A DNA stretch of 64,000 bases from Treponema socranskii subsp. paredis ATCC 35535 (lineage in GTDB: Bacteria; Spirochaetota; Spirochaetia; Treponematales; Treponemataceae). Numbering within the stretch: position 1 is the first letter of the stretch; each line of letters begins with the position of its first letter. The notes under the pieces are model-generated. The model was given only the letters and a program-made list of their open reading frames with translations. It had not been told where the DNA came from and ran no database searches. Made by a program: the position numbers and the translations under genes. Location: assembly GCA_000413015.1 (NCBI GenBank), contig KE332516.1:548754-612753 (forward strand), in the 5' to 3' direction. This document shows positions 25,463 to 33,789 of this stretch, piece by piece.

Positions 25463-26071
25463 TCAAAGCCCGCCCTCACCCGAAGCCGCCCGTATCATTT
25501 TTCGCGAAAAACCGTGTCTCAATAAATAATTGATAATTTTATCTTCCTGCATGCCGAGCCGGCTGCATTTGTCGAGCGCTTTTTTGCAAATCGCTTCTTC
25601 CGAATTTTCCGAAAAGAATTCGTCGAGCGCCGCATCGGCAACTTCCCGCGCTATACCGCGAAAAGCAAGTTCGGAAAAAAGCCTGGTCCTTCCCTCCAAG
25701 TGATTGATTTTCCGTGAGGCGAGCCATGCACGTGCAAAGCGCGCATCGGAAAGAGAGCCTTCGCGTTCGAGGTAATCGAGCGCGTTTTCGATATGGCGCT
25801 TTTCGATGCCTTTTGCAGCGAGTTTCCGCGTCAAATTAAAGCGCGATTGTTCCGCCCTCGCCAAATACGAAAGCGCTTTCGATTCCGCCGCATAACAAAA
25901 TCCCGCGTCGATGATGTCCTCTTCGTCTTCACCGGAAAATATGCTGCCGTCGGAAATCGCTTCGGGGGCAAGGTGCGTCAAATATGCTTCGCGGATAAAA
26001 AAAGCAGGTCCTTCTTCGGTCGTAATTTTTATACAACCGGAAGATACCTGCTTCGTTTGTGAAACGACCAC
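25463..26071 (-). CDS. recX: Regulatory protein RecX
   Basis: A 202-residue helical protein of the RecX family, which binds along RecA filaments and inhibits their activity. Three-helix RecX repeats are visible: SKALSYLARAEQSRFNLTRKL, GIEKRHIENALDYLEREGSLSDARFARAWLASR, and AISEE-like ENSEEAICKKALDKCSRL with YLLRHGFSRKMIRAA at the end. GTG start at 26071, four bases after the rpsI stop, so it is probably cotranscribed with rplM-rpsI. No recA is in the window. The rplM-rpsI-recX order is shared with other treponemes to my knowledge. Confidence 0.86.
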   Translation of the reverse strand: MVVSQTKQVSSGCIKITTEEGPAFFIREAYLTHLAPEAISDGSIFSGEDEEDIIDAGFCYAAESKALSYLARAEQSRFNLTRKLAAKGIEKRHIENALDYLEREGSLSDARFARAWLASRKINHLEGRTRLFSELAFRGIAREVADAALDEFFSENSEEAICKKALDKCSRLGMQEDKIINYLLRHGFSRKMIRAASGEGGL

Positions 26072-26074
26072 CGC

Positions 26075-26467
26075 TTAACGCTTGCTGAATTGGAATCTTC
26101 TGCGTGCGCCGCGCTGACCGTATTTTTTGCGTTCCGGCATACGGGAATCGCGGGTCAAGTACCCGTTCGCTTTAAGCGCCGTGCGGGAATCCTGATCGAT
26201 TTGAACGAGGGCGCGCGAAATGCCGTGGAGGCAAGCCGCAGCCTGTCCGTTCATACCGCCGCCCTGAACGGTGATGAGGATATCGTATTTGTTGTCGTTC
26301 GACGTAACGAGCAGCGGCTGGCGGACGATCTGCACCTGTTCGTCGGTAACAAAATAATCCTTCGGCTCTTTTCCGTTAATAACGATTTTGCCCGATCCGT
26401 CGCGCACGAAAACACGTGCGACCGCAGTCTTTCTTCTTCCCGTACCGATTGCCAAATTCTTTACCAT
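26075..26467 (-). CDS. rpsI: 30S ribosomal protein uS9
   Basis: A 130-residue ribosomal protein of the small subunit head, whose C-terminal tail reaches the P-site tRNA. Start at 26467 with AGGAG upstream; AIGTGRRKTAVARVFVRDGSG is the conserved N-terminal stretch and the end is GARRRFQFSKR, with the invariant KR tail. Fifteen bases after rplM, as in most bacteria. Confidence 0.97.
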   Translation of the reverse strand: MVKNLAIGTGRRKTAVARVFVRDGSGKIVINGKEPKDYFVTDEQVQIVRQPLLVTSNDNKYDILITVQGGGMNGQAAACLHGISRALVQIDQDSRTALKANGYLTRDSRMPERKKYGQRGARRRFQFSKR

Positions 26468-26481
26468 ACTGAAACTCCTAA

Positions 26482-26910
26482 TCAAACTTCAAGCGGCTGA
26501 GGATTCTGCGCTTTATGCGGATGGTCCGCGCCTGCATATACTTTTACATTGCCGAAGAGCACACGGCCGAGCCGATTGTGAGGAAGCATGCCTTTTATGG
26601 CGCGTTCGAGCGGCTCGGACGGATGACGGGCAAGAAGTTTTTCAAACGTAAAGTGTTTGAGGTTGCCGACAAAACCGGTATAGTTGTAGTACATCTTCTT
26701 TTGCTCTTTTCCGCCGGAAACCGCAACTTTGTCCGCATTGATGATGACGACGTAATCGCCCGTGTTTTGGTGAGGCGCATACGACGCCTTGTGCTTGCCT
26801 CGCGCGAGAGAAGCTGCTTTTGCGGCAACGCGGCCGAGCGGTTTACCCGCAGCGTCGATCACGTACCATGCGCGTTTTATATCCTGCGCTTTTACAAAAA
26901 TCGTATCCAT
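26482..26910 (-). CDS. rplM: 50S ribosomal protein uL13
   Basis: A 142-residue ribosomal protein, one of the early assembly proteins of the large subunit. It has WYVIDAAGKPLGRVAAKAA, NTGDYVVIINADKVAVSG and AIKGMLPHNRLGR, the three conserved blocks. AGGA lies ahead of the ATG. First gene of the rplM-rpsI-recX operon; its promoter is at 27017-27046 and about 100 bases of leader precede the start. Confidence 0.97.
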   Translation of the reverse strand: MDTIFVKAQDIKRAWYVIDAAGKPLGRVAAKAASLARGKHKASYAPHQNTGDYVVIINADKVAVSGGKEQKKMYYNYTGFVGNLKHFTFEKLLARHPSEPLERAIKGMLPHNRLGRVLFGNVKVYAGADHPHKAQNPQPLEV

Positions 26911-27010
26911 AATAAAATCCTGTAAAATAAAAGTATGCGTGTCCGATAACGGTGCATCTCGCTGTCGAACACAAAACGTCGGTGAGCAGCCGCCGTTTTA
27001 CAATACGGGG
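26911..27010 (-). promoter_or_regulatory. Leader of the rplM operon, possible autoregulatory structure
   Basis: The transcript leader can fold AAAACGGCGG with a downstream CCGACGTTTT (minus strand, near 27000-26973). Ribosomal-protein leaders of this operon are autoregulated in other bacteria; here it is only an inference. Confidence 0.35.
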
Positions 27011-27016
27011 AAGCTT

Positions 27017-27046
27017 ATTGTATCTTATTTTCTGTCGCTTAGTCAA
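27017..27046 (-). promoter_or_regulatory. Promoter of rplM-rpsI-recX
   Basis: TTGACT (27046-27041), 18-base spacer, TACAAT (27022-27017) on the minus strand. Confidence 0.75.
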
Positions 27047-27089
27047 GTATATTGCCGTTTCGTCATAACATCGATTTATCAAATATTTC

Positions 27090-27117
27090 TTGCTTTTCCG
27101 GCAAGATAGTTTATAAT
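27090..27117 (+). promoter_or_regulatory. Promoter of methyltransferase gene, leaderless spacing
   Basis: TTGCTT (27090-27095), 16-base spacer, TATAAT (27112-27117). Six bases separate the -10 from ATG at 27124. Confidence 0.65.
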
Positions 27118-27123
27118 AACGCT

Positions 27124-27855
27124 ATGACTTCAATACAAAATGTTGCAGAATACTACGATGAATTATATCCCGTAACCGCCGAACAAAAAGATTTTTACGC
27201 ACGTATCGGAAAAGACTATACCCCGCCCGCACGTTTTTTACAAATCGGCTGCGGTACCGGTTCGCTGGAACACGTTCTTGTCAAAGACGGAGCGGACGTA
27301 ACGGGTCTTGAAGTTTCAAAAGAACTCATCGAAATAGCGGCGCTGCGCCGAAGAACGCAGCTTATGCCCATACGTTTTTTTCAGCTTTCAACGCTCGATA
27401 TGACACGTTTTCTCGGAAAAAATTTTTACAATGTCATCTCGTGCTTGAACAGCCGCATCGCATTTATCAAAGATAAAACGCTTTTGAGAAAATTTTTTTT
27501 CGATTGCAAAGCGCTGCTTTCCGAAGGCGGCACGCTCGTACTTCATCTCTATAATTTTTCGGCGGTCTTAAAAGGCGGTACAACCGCCCTTCCCTGCCGC
27601 AGCAGCATCAGAGTAAAACTTTCCTCGTCGGTTTCGGCCGGTAAAGACGATAAATTTTTTCTAAATCAAACGCTCGAAACAGGCAACGGCAAAATTCTTC
27701 CCGTTATGCAAAACGAAGAACTGTATCCTCTCGTAAAAGATGAAATCATCCTGTTCGCACAGAAAGCGGGGTTTACGGATTTTTCGTTTTACGGCTCATA
27801 CGCCATGGATGAGTTCAACGAAGCGGACAACGAACTCGTCTGTCTCATACGGTAA
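27124..27855 (+). CDS. Class I SAM-dependent methyltransferase, substrate unknown
   Basis: A 243-residue methyltransferase. Motif I is FLQIGCGTGSLEHVL (about residues 37-51), followed by the acidic end of strand 2 VTGLEVSKELIE and a motif-IV-like NVISCLNSRIAF where the usual Asp/Glu is absent, then ALLSEGGTLVLHLYNFS (motif VI region). The C-terminal half looks like the antiparallel sheet seen in small-molecule or tRNA-type enzymes. Start at 27124 has no ribosome site and a -10 box six bases before. Transcribed divergently from rplM. Substrate cannot be inferred. Confidence 0.75.
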   Translation: MTSIQNVAEYYDELYPVTAEQKDFYARIGKDYTPPARFLQIGCGTGSLEHVLVKDGADVTGLEVSKELIEIAALRRRTQLMPIRFFQLSTLDMTRFLGKNFYNVISCLNSRIAFIKDKTLLRKFFFDCKALLSEGGTLVLHLYNFSAVLKGGTTALPCRSSIRVKLSSSVSAGKDDKFFLNQTLETGNGKILPVMQNEELYPLVKDEIILFAQKAGFTDFSFYGSYAMDEFNEADNELVCLIR

Positions 27856-27880
27856 AAACGGCCGCAGGATAAAGCTCCCG

Positions 27881-28807
27881 TCAGCCGATGCGCCAGCGGT
27901 TGTTCGAATCTTTTGCAAAGCGTTTTGCGTTTACTTCGAGCAGCCGCCCGTCTTCTCCGAGCATTTTTACAATCGACGTAAGCGGATTCACTTCGGTGAT
28001 TTTGAAATTCGTTCCGTCATAAAAAAGATGAATTCCTTCGGACGGCAGATTTCTGCGTGCATCGCTGTACCAATCGAATTCGTACGAGAGACAGCACAAA
28101 AGTCTGCCGCACTGCCCCGAAATCTTCATCGAGTTGAGCGAAAGATTTTGATCTTTTGCCATGCGGATGGATACCGGTCTTATTTTATCGGAAACGGAAT
28201 GGCAGCAGTACGGACGGCCGCAGACGCCGAGTCCGCCGGTAATGCGCGCTTCATCACGCACGCCTATCTGCCTGAGTTCTATGCGCATTTTAAATACGGA
28301 GACCAAATCTTTGACAAGTTCGCGAAAATCGACGCGGTTGTCGGAACTGAAAAAAAACAGCGCTTTTTGCTCGGCGACGAGAAAATGCACTTGAATCAAT
28401 TTCATATCGAGATGATGAGCCGTAACCTTTTCTTTAAAGACCGCGACCGCTTCTTTTTCTTTGGTCTGCAGCTCTTCCGATCGCTTCGCATCTTCTTTCG
28501 AAACGATACGGTCTATATCGACGATATCGTTTCGGCGCACGCCGCGCGGTTTTTTCGTTTCACCGAGTACGAGTGCGATATCGCGTCCATACCGCGTCGG
28601 CACGATAACCCGCATACCTGCTTTTACACCCTGTACGTTTTCCGCCGTCGCATAGATGCTCTCGCGCGAATATTCGAGCTTTAAATGATACAGCGGTTTA
28701 TCCGGAGTAAAATCCGCATCTCCCAGCTCGCTTTCATCCGCTGCATCTTCAAGCGCTTCAAGATTTTCGCTTTCATCATCTATATCGTTTTCAAAAATAT
28801 CGCTCAT
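27881..28807 (-). CDS. PSP1 domain protein (YaaT/RicT-like)
   Basis: A 308-residue cytoplasmic protein. An acidic N-terminal tail of about 35 residues precedes the PSP1 domain: GVKAGMRVIVPTRYGRDIALVLG, then LIQVHFLVAEQKALFFFSS, VDFRELVKDLVSVFKMRIEL and the cysteine-rich GGLGVCGRPYCCHSV with QCGRLLCCLSYEF. In Bacillus the homologue RicT forms an iron-sulphur complex that promotes mRNA maturation with RNase Y; the Cys residues here are conserved with that. GGAGAGG precedes the ATG. It follows the DUF327 gene by 69 bases and probably ends the M23-bactofilin-DUF327-PSP1 operon. Confidence 0.85.
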   Translation of the reverse strand: MSDIFENDIDDESENLEALEDAADESELGDADFTPDKPLYHLKLEYSRESIYATAENVQGVKAGMRVIVPTRYGRDIALVLGETKKPRGVRRNDIVDIDRIVSKEDAKRSEELQTKEKEAVAVFKEKVTAHHLDMKLIQVHFLVAEQKALFFFSSDNRVDFRELVKDLVSVFKMRIELRQIGVRDEARITGGLGVCGRPYCCHSVSDKIRPVSIRMAKDQNLSLNSMKISGQCGRLLCCLSYEFDWYSDARRNLPSEGIHLFYDGTNFKITEVNPLTSIVKMLGEDGRLLEVNAKRFAKDSNNRWRIG

Positions 28808-28876
28808 GACAGCCTCTCCCGCACTTTCGCGCGTTTTTCGGTTTTAACAATCGGATTATTAATTTTTACGGCAGCA

Positions 28877-29410
28877 TCAGGACGCCAATACGTCGACGAG
28901 CAATCCCTGAATCTCTTCAACCCGCTTCAAAATGAGCAGTTTGTCGATTTGATTCGCAAGAATTTCCGACGCAAGATCGTTGAGTTTTTCATCGACGATC
29001 CGCAGCTGCACGACAACTTTTTCTTTTTTCGTCCGCCGATTCGGCATCCGAAATTCTTCAAGCTCAAAGCTGTATTTTACGACGTACTTCATAAGGGCGC
29101 TTACCGCACGCCGGTATTCGGCAAAGGCGTCTTCCGACATGGAATCGACAAGCTTGTCTCCGGCGGTCGTCACTCGGTCTTTCAGAAAAACGACCGCATC
29201 TTCGGCAGACATACCCGCGATTTCGGCCGGAAGCCCCGCCGACGCAAGTTCATTCGCTTCTTCGTTTTTTTTCAGCATTGCGGAAAATATTCCCGCCTTT
29301 TGCCGAGCGCCCGATTTTTCTTTTTTTTTCGCTTCCCGCGCCGCCTCTCCCGCAGCCGAAGACACCGCGGTAAAATAAAGCGATTGATTAAGCGGGTCGA
29401 CCGTGTTCAT
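28877..29410 (-). CDS. YaaR/DUF327 family protein
   Basis: A 177-residue helical cytoplasmic protein of the YaaR (DUF327) family. After a basic, low-complexity N-terminus come the helices LASAGLPAEIAGMSAEDAVVFLKDRV and YRRAVSALMKYVVKYSFELEEF, the family's hallmark, then a charged segment and EILANQIDKLLILKRVEEIQGLLVDVLAS. Its ATG overlaps the bactofilin stop (ATGA), so the two are translationally coupled. In Bacillus yaaR lies beside yaaT (PSP1), as here; the function is unknown. Confidence 0.82.
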   Translation of the reverse strand: MNTVDPLNQSLYFTAVSSAAGEAAREAKKKEKSGARQKAGIFSAMLKKNEEANELASAGLPAEIAGMSAEDAVVFLKDRVTTAGDKLVDSMSEDAFAEYRRAVSALMKYVVKYSFELEEFRMPNRRTKKEKVVVQLRIVDEKLNDLASEILANQIDKLLILKRVEEIQGLLVDVLAS

Positions 29411-29820
29411 GCAAACGCCGCCTTTGTACGGATGGCTTTCGCTTCGAGGTAGCGTTCCGACGACGCAAGATACTTCGCTTCATCCTTAATGGAAATACAA
29501 TGACCGTGAAAGATCACCTTTTCTTCGATCTGCACTTTTTGCGAAATGATATCACCGATGACGGCGGCCGATGAAAGCAGCGTTACGCTTTCTTTTGCAA
29601 TGATGTCGCCGAGTACGATGCCGCCGACAATCGCGGACTTCGCAGTAAGATTGCCGCACAATCGAGCACGCTCGCCGATCTGCACGTTTCCGTCGGTATG
29701 GAGATCGCCGCGTACGTCCCCGTCCAAACGGACGGAACCGTTTATACGGAGATCGCCTGAAACAGCCGAACCTTCACCGATAACCGTGTTGATCGAAAAG
29801 TCGTCGGATCGCAGCGCCAT
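29407..29820 (-). CDS. Bactofilin family cytoskeletal protein
   Basis: A 137-residue protein with a right-handed beta-helix core of about six-residue rungs (GDLRINGSVRLDGDVRGDLHTDGNVQIGE and on), flanked by short disordered ends. Bactofilins self-assemble without nucleotide into filaments that recruit cell-wall enzymes and shape cells. Here the gene follows an M23 peptidase gene by three bases, as CcmA follows Csd1 in Helicobacter and bacA follows lmdC in others, so a joint role in cell shape is a reasonable inference. Confidence 0.9.
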   Translation of the reverse strand: MALRSDDFSINTVIGEGSAVSGDLRINGSVRLDGDVRGDLHTDGNVQIGERARLCGNLTAKSAIVGGIVLGDIIAKESVTLLSSAAVIGDIISQKVQIEEKVIFHGHCISIKDEAKYLASSERYLEAKAIRTKAAFA

Positions 29821-29823
29821 AAA

Positions 29824-30846
29824 TCAGTTCGAAAGCTTTACGTTGATATATTTTGCGGGATCTACGACATCCGAACCGATATGCACTTCGTAATGCAGAT
29901 GCGGTCCCGTCGTAACGCCCGTGTTGCCGACATAACCGATGACATCGCGCTGGGAAATAAACTGCCCCTTCGTCACGCGGGAAGACATGAGATGCGCGTA
30001 ACGCGTATAGATGCCGTGCTTGTGTTTGATAATAATATAGTTGCCGTAGCTCGCATCGTAACCGACCGTAACGACTTGCCCGCTCGCCGTCGCGATGACC
30101 GGATCGCCCGATCGATAAGTCGAAAAATCGATGCCCTTATGAATATACCACTGCCCTGAAATCGGATGCACGTTCGGTCCGAACGCCATGGAAATATGCG
30201 CGTTGATATTTTTCAACGGCCAAATACTGGGAATCTCCGTAAAAAGCGTATTTTGATTTTCGAGCATTTTGCCGATCTGCTCGACAGGCTGTACCGCATT
30301 TTCCAGATAGGATGCGAGCTGTTTGACATCTTCCGTTTCGCGCATGGAACCCGCTACGGTTTCCTGCGTGCCGAAAAGCGAAGAAAGGTCGCTGTTCGAA
30401 ACCGACGCACGCGCAACGTTCGAACTGTCGGTAATGCCGAGCAACGCAAGCGACTGCGATAAGGACGTTTGAAAACGCTTTGCAGCCTGCATGAGATTCA
30501 TATTTTCGTCGCGCAATTCGTCGAGACTCGCCTGCGTCAAACGGTTTTGCGATGCCAGGCGCGATATCTCGGCACGCGAACCGATCGCCTTTCGATCAAA
30601 GTAAAAAAACGAAGCGACAATACCGAAGACAAGCACGACGCCGAGACCGAGGGCGAAAACATTCGTTTGAAAATTAACAACTTTACTCTGCGAATGCGGA
30701 ACGATCATTATCGTCAGCTTACCGTCGAGTATCTTAAATATGCGGATCGCCGCATTTTTTATGAAAATCAAAAAAGAAAAAAACGCGCTGCTCGTTTTTG
30801 AAGCAACCTTTTTTTCCAACTTTTTATATTTTTGCGTTCGAGCCAC
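29824..30846 (-). CDS. M23 (LytM) family metallopeptidase, membrane-anchored
   Basis: A 340-residue protein with a GTG start (AGGAG seven bases upstream), one membrane helix at about residues 63-83 (LGLGVVLVFGIVASFFYF), a coiled-coil stretch to about residue 190 and a C-terminal LytM endopeptidase. Zinc motifs: HKGIDFS (HxxxD, about residues 237-243) and HLHYEVH, with YGNYIIIKHKHGIYTRYAHL between. Its catalytic residues look intact. The target would be peptide cross-links in peptidoglycan. With the bactofilin immediately downstream it forms a likely shape-determining pair. Confidence 0.9.
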   Translation of the reverse strand: MARTQKYKKLEKKVASKTSSAFFSFLIFIKNAAIRIFKILDGKLTIMIVPHSQSKVVNFQTNVFALGLGVVLVFGIVASFFYFDRKAIGSRAEISRLASQNRLTQASLDELRDENMNLMQAAKRFQTSLSQSLALLGITDSSNVARASVSNSDLSSLFGTQETVAGSMRETEDVKQLASYLENAVQPVEQIGKMLENQNTLFTEIPSIWPLKNINAHISMAFGPNVHPISGQWYIHKGIDFSTYRSGDPVIATASGQVVTVGYDASYGNYIIIKHKHGIYTRYAHLMSSRVTKGQFISQRDVIGYVGNTGVTTGPHLHYEVHIGSDVVDPAKYINVKLSN

Positions 30847-30967
30847 AATCTCGCTCCTGTTCCACCCGAAAATAAGCCCGCTAAGATACAGGCTTCAACG
30901 CTCTATTTTAGCACATTCGGCAGGGTTATGTCAAATAGTTAAAATCTCCATTTTTCGGCAAATACAT
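30847..30967. other. Upstream region of the M23 gene
   Basis: About 120 bases with a likely promoter for the M23 operon on the minus strand; no gene is seen. The non-genic stretch continues into the duplicated tRNA flank that starts at 30968. Confidence 0.4.
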
Positions 30968-31114
30968 CGGCGGCATCCTTGCCGCCTTTCCCTCGCACCT
31001 GCTCGGCGCGTACTCCGGTAGTCGGTTCTTTACAAATTTTACATTTGGATTTGATATGCGATAGAATAAGGGACAAGCTTCCGCATTTTTGGAGATGATC
31101 GGACTTGAACCGAC
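30968..31114. repeat. Tandem duplication unit A of tRNA-Ala 3' end and flank
   Basis: About 147 bases closely matching 31167-31311 (offset 197-199 bases). It begins cggcggcatcc.tgccgcc, includes tccggtagtcggttctttac, and ends with the T-arm and acceptor end of tRNA-Ala on the minus strand. Confidence 0.75.
31090..31114 (-). pseudogene. tRNA-Ala 3'-end remnant
   Basis: Minus-strand bases identical to the T-loop/acceptor end of the intact tRNA-Ala at 31287-31360. No D-arm or anticodon precedes it, so it is a fragment. Confidence 0.75.
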
Positions 31115-31166
31115 CCCTTCGTTCAGGCGCTTCCTGCGCCTTCCTCAGGGCGCCTCCGTACGCTGC

Positions 31167-31286
31167 CGGCGGCATCCCTGCCGCCTTTTCCTCGCTCTTC
31201 CTCGGCGCGCACTCCGGTAGTCGGTTCTTTACAAATTTACAGTTGGATTTATTATCAGTAGAATAACAGTTAGCTCTCTATTTTTT

Positions 31287-31311
<25 letters not shown>
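31167..31311. repeat. Tandem duplication unit B of tRNA-Ala 3' end and flank
   Basis: The second copy; it overlaps the 3' end of the intact tRNA-Ala. Units A and B differ by scattered substitutions and one or two small indels. Confidence 0.75.
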
Positions 31312-31360
<49 letters not shown>

Positions 31361-31514
31361 GTGTCTATTTACTATAACAAAATTTCAGCCGTACTGTCAA
31401 GAATACGGGGCACTCTAAATACAGCCGATCCCGATCGTGCTTGATGCGGAAAGCGAACGCGCATTCCGCCGCGATCACAGACATTTGAAAACGGGACTGC
31501 CGAAAAAGCGAATG

Positions 31515-31577
31515 GTTAAATTGAACGTCTGAAATAGCGCCGTTCAATTTAACTCCGAGTTTTCTTTCGAAAACTCG
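31515..31577. repeat. Two perfect hairpins downstream of pckG
   Basis: GTTAAATTGAACG (31515-31527) and its exact complement (31541-31553), 13 bases apart; then CGAGTTTTC/GAAAACTCG with a TTTC loop (31556-31577). They may end the pckG transcript. No gene is seen between 31361 and 31738. Confidence 0.6.
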
Positions 31578-31588
31578 CGGATCAATTA

Positions 31589-31639
31589 GTGCACCGCTCG
31601 AAACTTCGCGCTTACGCGCTCGTTGCGAAGCACGCGCAC
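31589..31639. repeat. Dispersed repeat copy 2 (CGCTCGAAACTTCGCGCTT core)
   Basis: Near-identical to 21929-21981 in the same orientation, with GTGC..GCAC ends. Confidence 0.65.
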
Positions 31640-31738
31640 TAATTGTACAGCTCTTAATCCGAATATTTACTCGCCGTGCAATTTTAAAGAATGCTTTTCA
31701 GACAACCCCGTTCCATCCGTTTCGGGCATCCGGCCTTA

Positions 31739-33574
31739 TTATTTATTCAGCCGTTTGTCCAAATCGTCGAGACATTCGCTCAATTCTTTCGGCAAATGTT
31801 TTCCGAACTTGGGATAGTGATTTTCGCGGATGTCTTTGATTTCCTTTTTCCAGCCGTCGACATCGACGGACGTAAGCGCGGGCATATTTTTCTTATACTC
31901 GTCGCTCAATCCCGTCGTATCGATTGCGCCCTCTTTCGGCATATAGCCGATCGCGGTATCGATGTAGTTGTCTTTGCCGTCGCAGCGGTCGAACACCCAC
32001 GCGAGGACGCGGCTGTTTTCGCCGTAACCCGGCCACATAAAGTTGCCGTCGCCGTCTTTGCGGAACCAGTTTACGTAGAAAATTTTCGGCAGTTTATCTT
32101 CGGTTGATTTGTGACCGATGTCGATCCAATGCGCGAAATAATCTCCCATATTGTATCCGCAGAACGGAAGCATCGCAAAGGGGTCGCGGCGCACTTGCCC
32201 GACCTGATCGGAGATAACGGCGGCCGTCACTTCCGAACCGACGATCGAACCGAGGAAAACGCCGTGGTTCCAGTTTCTCGCCTGATGTACGAGAGGGATC
32301 GTTGAAGGTCTGCGTCCGCCGAACAGGAACGCGCTGATGGGTACGCCGTTCGGATCTTCCCAATTCGACGCGATACAGGGGCACTGATATGCGGGCGCGG
32401 TAAAGCGAGCGTTCGGGTGCGCGACGCACTGCTCTTTGTCTTTCGGCGTTTTGTCGTTTTCCGGGCAGGGGCGTTTGTTGCCGTGCCAGTCGACGATCTC
32501 TTTGCCTTCCGGTTTGTAGCCGATGCCTTCCCACCAAACGTCTCCGTCTTCGGTCAGACCGCAGTTCGTAAAGATCGTATTCTTCGACGCAGCGCGCATC
32601 GCGTTGTAGTTCGATTCGTCCGACGTTCCCGGCGCAACGCCGAAGAATCCGTTTTCGGGGTTGATCGCGTACAAGCGGCCGTCTTTGCCGAACTTCATCC
32701 ACGCGATATCGTCTCCGACCGTTTCGACTTTCCAGCCGGGCAGCGTCGGGCGCAGCATAGCGAGATTCGTTTTGCCGCAAGCGGACGGGAACGCGCCGGT
32801 GATGTATTTTACTTCGCCTTTCGGGTTCGTCAATTTCAAAATAAGCATGTGCTCGGCAAGCCAGCCTTCATCGCGCGCAAGTACCGTCGCAATGCGGAGC
32901 GCAAAACATTTTTTGCCGAGCAGAGCGTTTCCGCCGTAGCCCGAACCGTACGACCAAATCGTGCGTTCTTCGGGGAACTGCGAAATGTACTTGTGCTCCA
33001 TGTCGGCGCAGGGCCAAATGCCGTTGTCTTTTTCGCCCTTGTTGAGCGGTTTTCCGACCGAATGCAGACACGGGATCCATTCTCCGTCCGTGCCGATATT
33101 GTCGAGTACTTTCGTTCCGACTCTCGTCATAATGTCCATATTGCACACGACGTATGCGCTGTCGGTGATTTCGATGCCGTCTTTGCCGATCGCAGAACCG
33201 ACCGGTCCCATACTGAACGGAATGACGTACATAGTACGGCCGCGCATACAGCCTTTGTACAGCGCTTTCATCGTCTTTTTGAGTTCTTCGGGATCTATCC
33301 AGTGATTCGTCGGACCCGCATCTTCTTCTTTTTTCGATGCGATAAAGGTACGCGCTTCAACGCGCGCGACATCCGACGGAAGCGAGCGGAAAAGATAGCT
33401 GTGCGGTTTTTTCTTGAGTTCGGTCGCGAGACCCGCATCGACGAGCTCTTTCATAAGCCTGTCGTACTCTTCTTTCGAACCGTCGCAGATATAGACGCTG
33501 TCCGGCTCGCACCATTTTGCCCATTCTTCAACCCACGCTTTGATTTTAGCGTTTTTCAAGTCTTTTATTTCCAT
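31739..33574 (-). CDS. pckG: Phosphoenolpyruvate carboxykinase (GTP)
   Basis: A 611-residue cytoplasmic enzyme that interconverts oxaloacetate + GTP with PEP + CO2 + GDP. Signature features: PEPCK kinase-1a loop [14 protein letters not shown] with the reactive Cys (about residues 262-275), GDDIAWMKF metal site, [16 protein letters not shown], and [16 protein letters not shown] in the GTP-type family. Length is typical of the GTP class. Spirochaetes may use it in the PEP-forming or CO2-fixing direction. Ribosome site AGGAG; promoter at 33646-33674; monocistronic. Confidence 0.95.
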   Translation of the reverse strand: MEIKDLKNAKIKAWVEEWAKWCEPDSVYICDGSKEEYDRLMKELVDAGLATELKKKPHSYLFRSLPSDVARVEARTFIASKKEEDAGPTNHWIDPEELKKTMKALYKGCMRGRTMYVIPFSMGPVGSAIGKDGIEITDSAYVVCNMDIMTRVGTKVLDNIGTDGEWIPCLHSVGKPLNKGEKDNGIWPCADMEHKYISQFPEERTIWSYGSGYGGNALLGKKCFALRIATVLARDEGWLAEHMLILKLTNPKGEVKYITGAFPSACGKTNLAMLRPTLPGWKVETVGDDIAWMKFGKDGRLYAINPENGFFGVAPGTSDESNYNAMRAASKNTIFTNCGLTEDGDVWWEGIGYKPEGKEIVDWHGNKRPCPENDKTPKDKEQCVAHPNARFTAPAYQCPCIASNWEDPNGVPISAFLFGGRRPSTIPLVHQARNWNHGVFLGSIVGSEVTAAVISDQVGQVRRDPFAMLPFCGYNMGDYFAHWIDIGHKSTEDKLPKIFYVNWFRKDGDGNFMWPGYGENSRVLAWVFDRCDGKDNYIDTAIGYMPKEGAIDTTGLSDEYKKNMPALTSVDVDGWKKEIKDIRENHYPKFGKHLPKELSECLDDLDKRLNK

Positions 33575-33645
33575 AAAGAACTCCTATAAATAAAAAATAC
33601 TTACGAAAAATTCAACGGTGATGATTCCTTACCGACTTTATAAGA

Positions 33646-33674
33646 AATATAGCGCATTTACCGGTTTTTGACAA
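33646..33674 (-). promoter_or_regulatory. Promoter of pckG
   Basis: TTGTCA (33674-33669), 17-base spacer, TATATT (33651-33646) on the minus strand; a leader of about 65 bases follows. Confidence 0.7.
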
Positions 33675-33789
33675 TGCTGCGATTCATACCGCGCGCCTAA
33701 GCCTACCGAAAATCGTATTCTCTAAAAGTAAATCGGCTGCCGCCTTACCTTCTTCGCTCGTTGCGAGCCGGCAAAAAAAGTCTCGATCT

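Noticed and set aside
31365..31547. 60-codon minus-strand open frame between tRNA-Ala and pckG
   Set aside because: No ribosome site; it overlaps the perfect inverted repeat.
32417..33589. 390-codon plus-strand open frame opposite pckG
   Set aside because: Shadow of the PEP carboxykinase gene; no motif or ribosome site.
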